A stretch of DNA of 64,000 nucleotides from Methylobacterium planeticum (lineage in GTDB: Bacteria; Pseudomonadota; Alphaproteobacteria; Rhizobiales; Beijerinckiaceae). The notes beneath the pieces were generated by a model. The model saw only the letters and a list, made by a program, of their open reading frames with translations, ran no database searches and was not told where the DNA came from. The stretch spans positions 25,499 through 89,498 of the forward strand of contig NZ_VZZJ01000021.1 in NCBI RefSeq assembly GCF_008806345.1, given 5' to 3'. The number at the start of each line of letters is the position of its first letter. Positions within the stretch are counted from its first letter, which is position 1. Positions 44,589-54,708 of the stretch are shown here, piece by piece. The position numbers and the translations under genes are program-made.

Positions 44589-45839
44589 TCAGTCCTGGCG
44601 CATCGCGGTCTCGGGCTTGTTCTCGCGCATCAGCATCACGAAGCGCTCGAACAGGTAGTGGCTGTCGCGCGGGCCCGGCGAGGCCTCGGGGTGGTGCTGC
44701 ACCGAGAAGGCCGGCCGGTCGCTCAGGGTCAGGCCGCAATTCGAGCCGTCGAACAGCGAGACATGGGTCTCGACGGCGTTCTCGGGCAGGCTCCGGGGGT
44801 CGACCGCGAAGCCGTGGTTCATCGAGACGATCTCGACCTTCCCGGTGGTCTTGTCCTTCACCGGGTGGTTCGCGCCGTGATGGCCCTGCGCCATCTTGAC
44901 GGTGCGGCCGCCGAGGGCGAGGCCCATGAGCTGGTGGCCAAGGCAGATGCCGAAGGTCGGCACCCGCTCCTGAAGCAGCGTCCGGATCACCGGGACGGCG
45001 TACGCGCCGGTGGCGGCCGGGTCGCCCGGGCCGTTCGACAGGAAGACGCCGTCGGGCTTGAGGGCGAGGATCGCCTCGGCGCTGGTCGTGGCGGGCACCA
45101 CGGTCACGTCGCAGCCGGCCTCGGCCAGAAGCCGCAGGATGTTGCGCTTCACCCCGTAATCGATCGCCACCACGCGGTAGCCCTTGCCGATCTCGCGCTT
45201 GCCGTAGCCGCCCTTCACCGCCCAGACGGTCTCGGTCCAGTCGGAGGATTCGCGGCTCGTCACCGGCGGCACGAGGTCGAGGCCCTCCATCGGCGCGAGC
45301 GCCGCCGCGCGCGCCTTCAGGGCCTCGCGGTCGAAGGTCCCCGCCGGGTCGTTGGCGATGACGGCGTTCGGCATGCCGTGGTCGCGGATGCGGGCGGTCA
45401 GCGCGCGGGTGTCGACGCCCGTGATGCCGACGATGCCGCGGGCCTTGAGCCAGGCGTCGAGGTGGCTCGACGAGCGCCAGTTCGAGGGCTGCGTCACCGC
45501 CGAGGCGATCACCACGCCGCGAACGCCCGAGGCGGGGGCCGCGTCGAGGCTCTCGAGGTCCTCGTCGTTGGTGCCGACATTGCCGATATGCGGGAAGGTG
45601 AAGGTGACGATCTGCCCGGCATAGGAGGGATCGGTCAGGATCTCCTGGTAGCCCGTCATGGCGGTGTTGAAGCAGACCTCGCCGTCGGCGGCGCCGGTCT
45701 GGCCGATGCCGAAGCCATCGAGCACCGTCCCGTCCGCCAGCACCAGGAGGGCGGTGACGACGGGCTCGGCCCAGGGCTCCGGTGCGGAGCGCTCGGGCGC
45801 GGAGCGGGGATGCGCGGGCGCGCCATCGTCTTGCAGCAT
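44589..45839 (-). CDS. carA: carbamoyl-phosphate synthase small (glutaminase) subunit
   Basis: This 416-residue subunit hydrolyses glutamine and channels ammonia to CarB. The N-terminal CarA-specific domain has LVLADGTVLDGFGIG, GEVCFNTAMTGYQEILTDPSYAGQIV and FPHIGNVGTNDED. The C-terminal class I amidotransferase domain has FLSNGPGDP, the nucleophile in FGICLGHQLMGLA, and SVQHHPEASPGPRDS with the catalytic His and Glu. The first 25 residues are a non-conserved Pro/Ala/Glu-rich leader. The start at 45839 is an ATG. It diverges from the yqeY-like gene. Confidence 0.96.
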   Translation of the reverse strand: MLQDDGAPAHPRSAPERSAPEPWAEPVVTALLVLADGTVLDGFGIGQTGAADGEVCFNTAMTGYQEILTDPSYAGQIVTFTFPHIGNVGTNDEDLESLDAAPASGVRGVVIASAVTQPSNWRSSSHLDAWLKARGIVGITGVDTRALTARIRDHGMPNAVIANDPAGTFDREALKARAAALAPMEGLDLVPPVTSRESSDWTETVWAVKGGYGKREIGKGYRVVAIDYGVKRNILRLLAEAGCDVTVVPATTSAEAILALKPDGVFLSNGPGDPAATGAYAVPVIRTLLQERVPTFGICLGHQLMGLALGGRTVKMAQGHHGANHPVKDKTTGKVEIVSMNHGFAVDPRSLPENAVETHVSLFDGSNCGLTLSDRPAFSVQHHPEASPGPRDSHYLFERFVMLMRENKPETAMRQD

Positions 45840-46023
45840 CGGCGTGATCTCGCTTATGTCCGGCCGGACCCGGCGCCCCGTGCGGAGCGCGTGCGGGTGG
45901 CTTGTAAGGTACGGCGCTCATACCGAGCGCGCCGTGATGGGGTCAATGTGGTCCCGGCGTCCCGGTCCCTCAACCGGCGCAAATCGCAGGCCTCCCAACG
46001 GATTTTCGAAATGGAGACATGCC

Positions 46024-46485
46024 ATGTCGTTGCGCGAGCGCTTCACCGTCGAGATGAAGGGGGCCATGAAGGCCGGCGACAAGGCGAAGCTCGCCACCGT
46101 CCGGATGATCCAGGCGGCGCTGAAGGACAAGGACATCGAGGCCCGCGGCCTCGGCAAGGAGCCGGCGAGCGACGAGGACGTGCTCGCGCTGCTGCAGAAG
46201 ATGATCAAGCAGCGCACTGAATCGGCCACCGTCTACGAGCAGGGCGGCCGGCCCGAGCTCGCCGAGAACGAGCGCGCGGAGGTCGCCATCATCGCGGGCT
46301 TCCTGCCCCAGCAGATGGACGAGGCCGAGACCAAGGCCGCGATCGACGCCGCCATCGCCGAGACGGGCGCCGCCGGCCCGAAGGACATGGGCAAGGTCAT
46401 CGGCGCCCTGAAGGGCCGCTACGCGGGCCGGATGGATTTCGGCAAGGCGAGCGGCCTCGTGAAGGCCGCGCTCGCGGGCGGCTGA
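46024..46485 (+). CDS. GatB/YqeY-domain protein
   Basis: A 153-residue protein consisting of the YqeY domain, which is the tail domain of the GatB amidotransferase subunit. The pattern SLRERFTVEMKGAMKAGDKAKLATVRMIQAALKDKDIE, QRTESATVYEQGGRPELAENERAEVAIIAGFLP, and GKVIGALKGRYAGRMDFGKAS is typical. In tRNA-dependent amidation the domain contacts tRNA, but stand-alone YqeY has no proven role. The ATG at 46024 follows an ATGGAGAC stretch. It precedes dnaG and rpoD, a frequent order in alphaproteobacteria. Confidence 0.92.
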   Translation: MSLRERFTVEMKGAMKAGDKAKLATVRMIQAALKDKDIEARGLGKEPASDEDVLALLQKMIKQRTESATVYEQGGRPELAENERAEVAIIAGFLPQQMDEAETKAAIDAAIAETGAAGPKDMGKVIGALKGRYAGRMDFGKASGLVKAALAGG

Positions 46486-46612
46486 ATCGAGGGAGCGGCC
46501 GGGTTCTCACCGCAATCCCCCGGCGGTCCGCCTCCGCGCGTCCCGGTGACCCGGGACTCGCCGAGGCCAACTGCGCTATAGCTCGCGGTTCATCGATCGG
46601 ACCCCGCAGCCC

Positions 46613-48520
46613 GTGCGCTACCCGCCCCACCTGCTCGAAGAGATCCGCGCCCGGCTGCCGGCCTCCGACGTGGTCGGCCGCCGCGTGCAGCTGAAGAAGG
46701 CCGGCCGCGAGTGGCGCGGGCTGTCGCCGTTCAACGCCGAGAAGTCGCCCTCCTTCTACGTGAACGACCAGAAGCAGTTCTACCACTGCTTCTCATCGGG
46801 CAAGCATGGCGACATCTTCACCTTCCTGATGGAGACGGAGGGACTGAGCTTCCCGGAATCGGTCGAGCGGCTGGCCGGGGAGGCCGGCGTCGTGCTGCCG
46901 GCGCCCAGCGCCGACACCCGCGAGATGGAGACGAAGCGGCGGGGCGCCATCGAGGTGATGGAGCTCGCGGCCGCCTATTTCGAGGACCAGCTGCGGGGGC
47001 CGGCGGGCGCCACTGCCCGCGCCTATCTCGACAGGCGCGGCCTCGGCGACGAGATCCGCAGCCGCTTCCGCCTCGGCTACGCGCCGGGGGCCCGCTACGG
47101 TCTGCGCGACTTCCTGGCGGGCAAGGACGTCGAGAAGGACCTGATGGCCGAGCTCGGCCTCCTCGTCTCCGGCGAGGGCATCGCGGTCCCCTACGACCGC
47201 TTCCGCGACCGCATCATCTTCCCGATCGCGAATGTGCAGGGCCGGGTCATCGCCTTCGGCGGGCGCGCCATGCAGGCGGATGCCAAGGCCAAGTACCTGA
47301 ACTCCCCCGAGACGCCGCTCTTCCACAAGGGGCAGGGACTCTACAATCTGAACCAGGCCCGCAAGCCGGCGCATGACCGCGGCACGCTCATCGCGGTCGA
47401 GGGTTACGTCGACGTCATCGCCATGACGATGGCGGGCCACGCCAACACGGTGGCGCCGCTCGGCACCGCGCTCACCGAGGAGCAGCTCGCCCTGCTCTGG
47501 CGCCATGCCGACGAGCCGATCCTGTGCTTCGACGGGGACGGGGCCGGCCAGCGCGCGGCCTTCCGGGCCCTCGACGTGGCGCTGCCGATGCTGGAGCCCG
47601 GCCGCTCGCTCCGGTTCGCCCTCCTGCCGGAGGGCCAGGACCCGGACGACCTGCTGCGCTCGGGCGGCCCGGCGGCGATCGACCGGGTGCTCGAATCGGC
47701 CAAGCCCCTGGTCGAGGTGCTGTGGGCTCGCGCCACCGAGGCCGGTCCCCTCGACACGCCGGAGCGGCGCGCCGGCCTCGCCAAGACCCTGCGCGAGATG
47801 GTGGCGGGCATCCGCGACGAGACCGTCCGCCGCTTCTACCGCGACGAGATCGAGGAGCGCCTGCGCGGCATGTCGCCCCGCGCCAGCGCGCAGCGTGCGC
47901 CCTACCAGCCGGGCGGGCGGCCCGGCGGCTTCCAGCGGAGGCCGCGCCCGGGCGATCCGCCGCCCTCGCCGCGCCTGACCGCGAGCCCGAGCGCGCAGCT
48001 CGCGCGCTCGAACGGATTTGCCGGCAGCGGCAGCTCCCGGGAGGCGATGATCGTCGCGAGCCTCCTCGCCCACCCGGAGCTTCTGGGCCTCGGCGCAGAG
48101 GATCTGGCCGAGCTCGATCTCGAGGACCCGGACGCGAACGCGCTGCGCTCGTTCCTCCTCGACCGGGCCGCCGAGGCGGCGCAGCCGGATGCGGCCGTCG
48201 TCGAGAACCGCCTGGGCCGAGCCGGGCTCGAGGGGGCGGCCGGGCGGCTCGGGGCGCGGGTGCGCCCCGGTGACCGCTGGGCCCTCGATCCGCACGCCGA
48301 TCCCGTGCGTCTGGAAGACGCATTGCGTCAGGCCGTGATCTTGCACCGCAAGGCCGGCGCGCTAAATAGCGAACTTCGCCAGGCAGAGCGGGCACTGGTC
48401 GACGAGGAAACCGAGGCGAACTTCGCGTGGCTGTGCGACGTCAAGGAGCGCTTGGCGGTGATCGCCGGAGCGGAAGCTGACACGGACTTGCCCGAGACGA
48501 CCGACTCGACCGCGCCTTGA
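46613..48520 (+). CDS. dnaG: DNA primase
   Basis: This 635-residue primase synthesises RNA primers at the replication fork. The N-terminal zinc-finger domain is degenerate: the ligand positions equivalent to E. coli C40, H43, C61 and C64 are Ser38, Asn41, Cys59 and Ser62 (LSPFNAEKSPSF, YHCFSSGKHGD). The RNA polymerase/TOPRIM domain is intact, with VIAFGGRAM, AVEGYVDVIAM and CFDGDGAGQRAA. The C-terminal third after a Pro/Arg-rich linker (about residues 425-460) is the DnaB-helicase-binding domain. It starts with GTG at 46613. Bradyrhizobium DnaG has the same degenerate motif, so this is a lineage trait and not decay. rpoD follows. Confidence 0.95.
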   Translation: MRYPPHLLEEIRARLPASDVVGRRVQLKKAGREWRGLSPFNAEKSPSFYVNDQKQFYHCFSSGKHGDIFTFLMETEGLSFPESVERLAGEAGVVLPAPSADTREMETKRRGAIEVMELAAAYFEDQLRGPAGATARAYLDRRGLGDEIRSRFRLGYAPGARYGLRDFLAGKDVEKDLMAELGLLVSGEGIAVPYDRFRDRIIFPIANVQGRVIAFGGRAMQADAKAKYLNSPETPLFHKGQGLYNLNQARKPAHDRGTLIAVEGYVDVIAMTMAGHANTVAPLGTALTEEQLALLWRHADEPILCFDGDGAGQRAAFRALDVALPMLEPGRSLRFALLPEGQDPDDLLRSGGPAAIDRVLESAKPLVEVLWARATEAGPLDTPERRAGLAKTLREMVAGIRDETVRRFYRDEIEERLRGMSPRASAQRAPYQPGGRPGGFQRRPRPGDPPPSPRLTASPSAQLARSNGFAGSGSSREAMIVASLLAHPELLGLGAEDLAELDLEDPDANALRSFLLDRAAEAAQPDAAVVENRLGRAGLEGAAGRLGARVRPGDRWALDPHADPVRLEDALRQAVILHRKAGALNSELRQAERALVDEETEANFAWLCDVKERLAVIAGAEADTDLPETTDSTAP

Positions 48521-48721
48521 AGCTCGTGCAAAGGCTGGGTTACGCGACGCTCCGGCGCCGCATAGTTAACAATCGGTCAAGCGTCTTGCTTGCATACCGG
48601 GATCTGAGATCGAAGCGGTCGGTGGGTGACCCGGCCGCGGTTCACACGCATTGCGGCGTCGATGGCGCGGGGCGGCCCGAAAGCTTCGGCATCACGCTGC
48701 CACGAAAACAATAGGCTGATC

Positions 48722-50719
<1,998 letters not shown>

Positions 50720-50737
50720 GGCGGCGCCCCAAGAATC

Positions 50738-50776
50738 GGCGGGCAGGAGACCGACGCAAGGTTTCTTGCCCGACCG
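50738..50776 (+). terminator. long imperfect hairpin after rpoD
   Basis: GGGCAGGAGACC and GGTTTCTTGCCC pair around a GACGCAA loop with two G-U pairs, and a further GC helix continues outward past a bulged A. It lies 18 nt after the rpoD stop and has no U-tract. Confidence 0.4.
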
Positions 50777-50909
50777 CCGATCGGCATCTTGTCTCGGGAT
50801 TCCCCGGACGCTTGCATTTACGAGGCGGCGCAACGCTCAGTAAGGTTTCGCCGTTACGAATCCGTTCTCGACCATTGCCGCGTTCCCGCCGCCACACCAC
50901 CTTGGCCGT

Positions 50910-52178
50910 ATGCTCGACCTTGGCCCGCAGAAGTCGCCGTCTTCGCCGACCGCCCAAGCCGATGGGTCGGAGGCGGAGGGCGTGCCGTTCGGCCTGATGC
51001 AGGATTGCGTCGCCTTGCGTGACTGGCTGCTCAGCGAGGGCACGCGCGTGCTCGCGGCCGACGACCTCCTGGCCGGTCTCGCCGAGCGGCTCAACGAGCT
51101 CGACGTGCCGGTGGACCGGGCGAGCACCGCCATCGACACCCTGCACTCGGAATATGCCGGCGTCGGCCGCTCGTGGAGCCGCGAGGGTGGGGCGACCGTG
51201 CGGCTGTTCCCGCACGGGGAGGCCTCCGACACCGCCTACCGGGCGAGCCCGTTCTACACCGTCCACCAGACCGGCGAGTGGCTGAGCCTCGATCTGGACG
51301 AGACGCCGGACGAGCGCTACGCGATCGTGCCGGAGCTGAAGGCCGCGGGCTATCGCCATTACCTCGTGGCGCCGCTGATCTTCACCAACGGCGCGCGCAA
51401 CGGCATCACCTTCGCGACCCGGTCCGCGACCGGCTTTCGCGACGACCACATCGCGATCCTGCGCTTCGTCATGCCGACTCTCGCGGCCGTGATGGAGATG
51501 CGCCTCGTCAACAAGCAGCTCGACCAGGTGCTGCGGATCTATGTCGGCGACGAGCCGCACCGGGCGATCCTGTCGGGCTCGATCCGCCGCGGCCATGTCC
51601 AGCGCATCCGCTCGGCGATCCTGTTCGCGGACATGCGCGACTACACGCACATCTCCGCCGACATGACACCCGAGGAGGCGGTCGACCTCCTCAACATCTT
51701 CTTCGACTGCCTCGTCCCGGCGATCGAGCGCGAGGGCGGCGAGGTCCTGAAATATCTCGGCGACGGCCTGCTGGCGATCTTCCGCGAGCCCGGCGACGAT
51801 CTCGGCGGCGCCGCCAAGGGCGCCCTCACGGCAGCCCAGGCGGCGCTCGCCGCCCTCGACGAGGCGAACGACCTCGGCCGCTTCGCCAACCCCGTGGCGG
51901 CCGGCATCGCGCTCCACCACGGCGAGGCCGCCTACGGCAATGTCGGCTCGGGCACCCGCCTCGATTTCACGGTGATCGGCCGCGACGTGAACCTCGCGAG
52001 CCGGATCGCCCGGCTCAACAAGACCCTCGGCGAGCCGCTGCTGATGTCGAAGCCTTTCGTGGATTTCCTCTGGGGCGATCCCGAGCCGCTCGGCGAGCAC
52101 GTCCTCGACGGTTTCCCCGAGCCGATGCTGGTCTACCGGCCCGGCCGCAAGCCCGCCGCCCGTCTGAAGCGGGCCTGA
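50910..52178 (+). CDS. class III adenylate/guanylate cyclase with unusual N-terminal sensor
   Basis: A 422-residue soluble nucleotide cyclase. The C-terminal catalytic domain (about residues 230-400) has the first metal Asp in ILFADMRDYT, the second in KYLGDGLLAIF, and the transition-state Asn/Arg in VIGRDVNLASRIARLN. The N-terminal 200 residues (containing VPVDRASTAIDTLHSEYAGVGRSW and YLVAPLIFTNGARNGITFATRSATGFRDDHI) look like a GAF-type sensory domain found with such cyclases in Hyphomicrobiales. The ligand is unknown. It would make cAMP or cGMP; residues deciding the purine were not assigned. It stands alone between rpoD and the TPP riboswitch. Confidence 0.9.
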   Translation: MLDLGPQKSPSSPTAQADGSEAEGVPFGLMQDCVALRDWLLSEGTRVLAADDLLAGLAERLNELDVPVDRASTAIDTLHSEYAGVGRSWSREGGATVRLFPHGEASDTAYRASPFYTVHQTGEWLSLDLDETPDERYAIVPELKAAGYRHYLVAPLIFTNGARNGITFATRSATGFRDDHIAILRFVMPTLAAVMEMRLVNKQLDQVLRIYVGDEPHRAILSGSIRRGHVQRIRSAILFADMRDYTHISADMTPEEAVDLLNIFFDCLVPAIEREGGEVLKYLGDGLLAIFREPGDDLGGAAKGALTAAQAALAALDEANDLGRFANPVAAGIALHHGEAAYGNVGSGTRLDFTVIGRDVNLASRIARLNKTLGEPLLMSKPFVDFLWGDPEPLGEHVLDGFPEPMLVYRPGRKPAARLKRA

Positions 52179-52249
52179 CGCGGCGCCCGCCCGCGTCGCT
52201 CCGGGGCCTTGACCCCGGGCGAGGCGCATCCCAAACTATGGGCGTTCCA

Positions 52250-52357
52250 GGGAGATCCCCGGCAAGGGGCTGAGAAACCGATGGGCCATCCGTTCGCGGA
52301 TGGCGGCGCGGAAATCCTTCGAACCTGATCCGGCTCATACCGGCGTAGGGATTGGAC
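52250..52357 (+). ncRNA. TPP riboswitch (THI element)
   Basis: The conserved core is plain: GGGGCTGAGA at 52266-52275, an extra arm GCCATCCG-TTCG-CGGATGGC (52285-52304) with a UUCG loop, then GAACCTGATCCGG from 52321 and CATACCGGCGTAGGGA up to 52351. Helix P1 closes with ATCCC (52255-52259) and GGGAT (52348-52352). It lies directly upstream of the thiO-thiS-thiG-thiE genes and would reduce their expression when thiamine pyrophosphate is plentiful. Confidence 0.95.
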
Positions 52358-52408
52358 CGCGGGTTTCGAGAAAGCCCGGTTGCTTCCGAGAGAAGCTGCA
52401 GGACACCA

Positions 52409-52432
52409 ATCTCTGCGGGCCACCGCGGAGAT
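52409..52432 (+). promoter_or_regulatory. Shine-Dalgarno-masking hairpin (riboswitch expression platform)
   Basis: ATCTCTGCGG (52409-52418) pairs with CCGCGGAGAT (52423-52432) over ten base pairs, one of them U-G, with a GCCA loop. The 3' arm contains the CGGAG ribosome-binding sequence (52426-52430) of thiO. The placement indicates control at translation initiation. Confidence 0.7.
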
Positions 52433-52438
52433 CGTTCC

Positions 52439-53674
52439 TTGGCACTCGTGCCGACTTCCCCCATCGGACTGCGCCGCGCGGCGCCCACGGGCGCATCCGC
52501 GGCGGATCTGCCCGCGACCGCCGCGGACCTGCCGGCGCGCGCCGACATCGTCGTGGTCGGCGCCGGTCTGATCGGTCTGTCCATCGCCTGGAAGCTCGCC
52601 GAAGCCGGCCGCAGCGTTGTGGTGGTCGAGCGCGGCACGGTCGGCTCCGGCGCGAGCCTCGCGGCCACCGGCATGCTGGCGCCCGCCGCCGAGCACGAGC
52701 CGGGCTCCGACAGGCTCCTGCCCCTGGCGCTCGAGAGCCTGCGCCGCTGGCCGGCCTTCCGCGATGCCGTGCAGGCGGCCTCCGGCCTCGACATCGATTA
52801 TCGCCAGGAGGGCACCCTCGTGCTCGCCATCGGGCGCGACGAGGTGGAGCGCCTGCGCTTCCGCCACGACCTGCAGCGCCGCTCGGGCGTCGAGGCCGAG
52901 TGGATCGCGGGGCCCGAGGTGCGCCGGCGCGAGCCGATGCTGCGGCCCTCGGTGACGGCCGGCGTGTTCTGTCCCCTCGACCATCAGGTCGATCCGCGCC
53001 TCGTCATGGCGGCGCTGATCGAGGCCTGCCGCCGCGCGGGCGTCATCGTCGTCGAATCCTGCACGGCCGAGGCGCTGGACTGGACCGGCGGGCGCGTCAC
53101 GGGCCTGCGCACGGGCGCCGGCGCGATCGAGGCCGGGAGCGTGGTTCTGGCCAGCGGCGCCTGGAGCGGGGAGGGCGGGCTCCTGCCCGAATCCCTCGCT
53201 CTCCCGGTCCGGCCGATCAAGGGCCAGTCCCTCGCGCTCCGGACGACCCGACGCACCGGCACGCTCAGCCACATGGTCTGGACCGAGCAGGTCCACATGG
53301 CCCCGAAGAGCGACGGCCATCTGATCGTCGGCGCCACGGTGGAGGATTGCGGGTTCCGCGCGGGCGTCACGGCAGGGGGGCTCTATGCCTTGCTCGAGGG
53401 CGCGCGCCGGGTCCTGCCCGGGATCGAGGAGATGGAGGTCGAAGCGGTCTGGAGCGGCTACCGTCCGACCTCTGACGACGACGCGCCGATCATCGGCGAG
53501 ATCGCCCCGGGCCTGGTCGCTGCCACCGGCCATCACCGCAACGGCTACCTCCTGAACCCCGCCACCGCCGACGCCGTGGCGGACCTCCTCACCACCGGGA
53601 CGCTGCCGGGCTTCGCCCAGGCCTTCGGCCTGTCGCGCTTCGCCCGGCCCGATCCCGTCAGAGCATCGGCGTGA
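52439..53674 (+). CDS. thiO: glycine oxidase ThiO
   Basis: A 411-residue FAD enzyme that oxidises glycine to the imine used for the thiazole ring of thiamine. It has the Rossmann motif DIVVVGAGLIGLSIAWKLAEAGRSVVVVER after a 40-residue Ala/Pro-rich leader, ATGMLAPAAEHEPG, DHQVDPRLVMAAL, PIKGQSLAL and the C-terminal TGHHRNGYLLNPATA. The start is set to TTG at 52439 because CGGAG lies exactly 8 nt upstream and this site is the one masked by the leader hairpin. GTG at 52448 is an alternative. It is first in thiOSGE and overlaps no gene. Confidence 0.92.
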   Translation: MALVPTSPIGLRRAAPTGASAADLPATAADLPARADIVVVGAGLIGLSIAWKLAEAGRSVVVVERGTVGSGASLAATGMLAPAAEHEPGSDRLLPLALESLRRWPAFRDAVQAASGLDIDYRQEGTLVLAIGRDEVERLRFRHDLQRRSGVEAEWIAGPEVRRREPMLRPSVTAGVFCPLDHQVDPRLVMAALIEACRRAGVIVVESCTAEALDWTGGRVTGLRTGAGAIEAGSVVLASGAWSGEGGLLPESLALPVRPIKGQSLALRTTRRTGTLSHMVWTEQVHMAPKSDGHLIVGATVEDCGFRAGVTAGGLYALLEGARRVLPGIEEMEVEAVWSGYRPTSDDDAPIIGEIAPGLVAATGHHRNGYLLNPATADAVADLLTTGTLPGFAQAFGLSRFARPDPVRASA

Positions 53675-53684
53675 GAGCACGGCC

Positions 53685-53897
53685 ATGAACCTGACCGTCA
53701 ACGGGCAGCCCCGCGCCTGCGAGGCCGCCGACATCGAGTCCCTGTTCCGCATCGAGGCCGAGGAGACCGGCATCGAGAGCCCGCAGGGCATCGCCATCGC
53801 GCTGAACGGCCGCGTGGTGCGCCGCCGCGACTGGCCGACCACCCCGGTCGCCGAGGGCGACCGGATCGAGATCGTGCGCGCCATGCAGGGAGGCTGA
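53685..53897 (+). CDS. thiS: thiamine biosynthesis sulfur carrier ThiS
   Basis: A 70-residue ubiquitin-like protein that carries sulfur as a C-terminal thiocarboxylate. It starts MNLTVNGQPR and ends AMQGG, the required Gly-Gly. The DWPTTPVAEGDRIEIVRA segment corresponds to the conserved strand before the tail. It lies 10 nt after thiO and 4 nt before thiG, within one operon. Confidence 0.95.
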   Translation: MNLTVNGQPRACEAADIESLFRIEAEETGIESPQGIAIALNGRVVRRRDWPTTPVAEGDRIEIVRAMQGG

Positions 53898-53901
53898 GAC
53901 C

Positions 53902-54708
53902 ATGAACCCGACCGACACCGTCACCCCGCTGCGCGCGCCCGACGACGACGCCCTCGTGATCGCGGGGGTGCGCCTGACCTCGCGCCTGTTCATCGGCACC
54001 GCCGGCTACCCGACGCAGGCGATCATGCGCGACGCCGTCGCGGCCTCCGGCGCCGAGGTCGCCACCGCCTCGATCCGCCGGGTTTCCCTCCAGGGCCACG
54101 GCTCCGACACGGTGCGCATCCTCAAGGGCAGCCGCTTCCTGCCGAACACCGCCGGCTGCGAGACCGCGCGCGACGCCATCATGACGGCCGAGCTCGCCCG
54201 GGAGGCCCTCGACACCAACTGGATCAAGGTCGAGGTCATCGGCGACCGCGAGACCCTCTACCCGGACGTCACCGAGCTGATGGAGGCGTGCCGCCACCTC
54301 GTCGACGACGGCTTCGTGGTCCTGCCCTATTGCAACGACGACCCGGTCGTCTGCCAGCGCCTGCAGGACATCGGCTGCGCCGCCGTGATGCCGATGGGCT
54401 CCCTGATCGGCTCCGGCATGGGGGTGGCGAACCCAGCCAATATCGAGCTGATCTGCCGCCGCTCGAGCGTGCCGGTGATCGTGGACGCAGGCATCGGCAC
54501 CGCCTCGGATGCCGTCGTGGCCATGGAGCTCGGCGCCGCGGCCTGCCTCATCAACACGGCGGTGGCCAAGGCCGACGATCCGGTCCGGATGGCGCGCGCC
54601 ATGCGGCACGCCGTCGAGGCCGGGCGCCATGCCCACCTTGCCGGCCGCATCCCCCGCCGGGGCCGGGCCGATCCGTCGAGCCCGCAGCTCGGCCTCGTCG
54701 GCTCGTGA
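53902..54708 (+). CDS. thiG: thiazole synthase ThiG
   Basis: This 268-residue TIM-barrel enzyme joins deoxyxylulose phosphate, the glycine imine and ThiS-bound sulfur to form the thiazole phosphate. It has SRLFIGTAGYP, TASIRRVSL, LPNTAGCETARDAIMTAELAREAL, the Schiff-base lysine in TNWIKVEVIGD, PYCNDDPVVCQRL, MGSLIGSGMGV and the phosphate-binding VDAGIGTASDA. Length is typical. Its TGA overlaps the GTG of thiE. Confidence 0.96.
   Translation: MNPTDTVTPLRAPDDDALVIAGVRLTSRLFIGTAGYPTQAIMRDAVAASGAEVATASIRRVSLQGHGSDTVRILKGSRFLPNTAGCETARDAIMTAELAREALDTNWIKVEVIGDRETLYPDVTELMEACRHLVDDGFVVLPYCNDDPVVCQRLQDIGCAAVMPMGSLIGSGMGVANPANIELICRRSSVPVIVDAGIGTASDAVVAMELGAAACLINTAVAKADDPVRMARAMRHAVEAGRHAHLAGRIPRRGRADPSSPQLGLVGS

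Noticed and set aside
48521..48721. Heat-shock-type promoter before rpoD (CTTG near 48593)
   Set aside because: CTTG elements occur but no matching -10 element at the right spacing could be fixed by eye.
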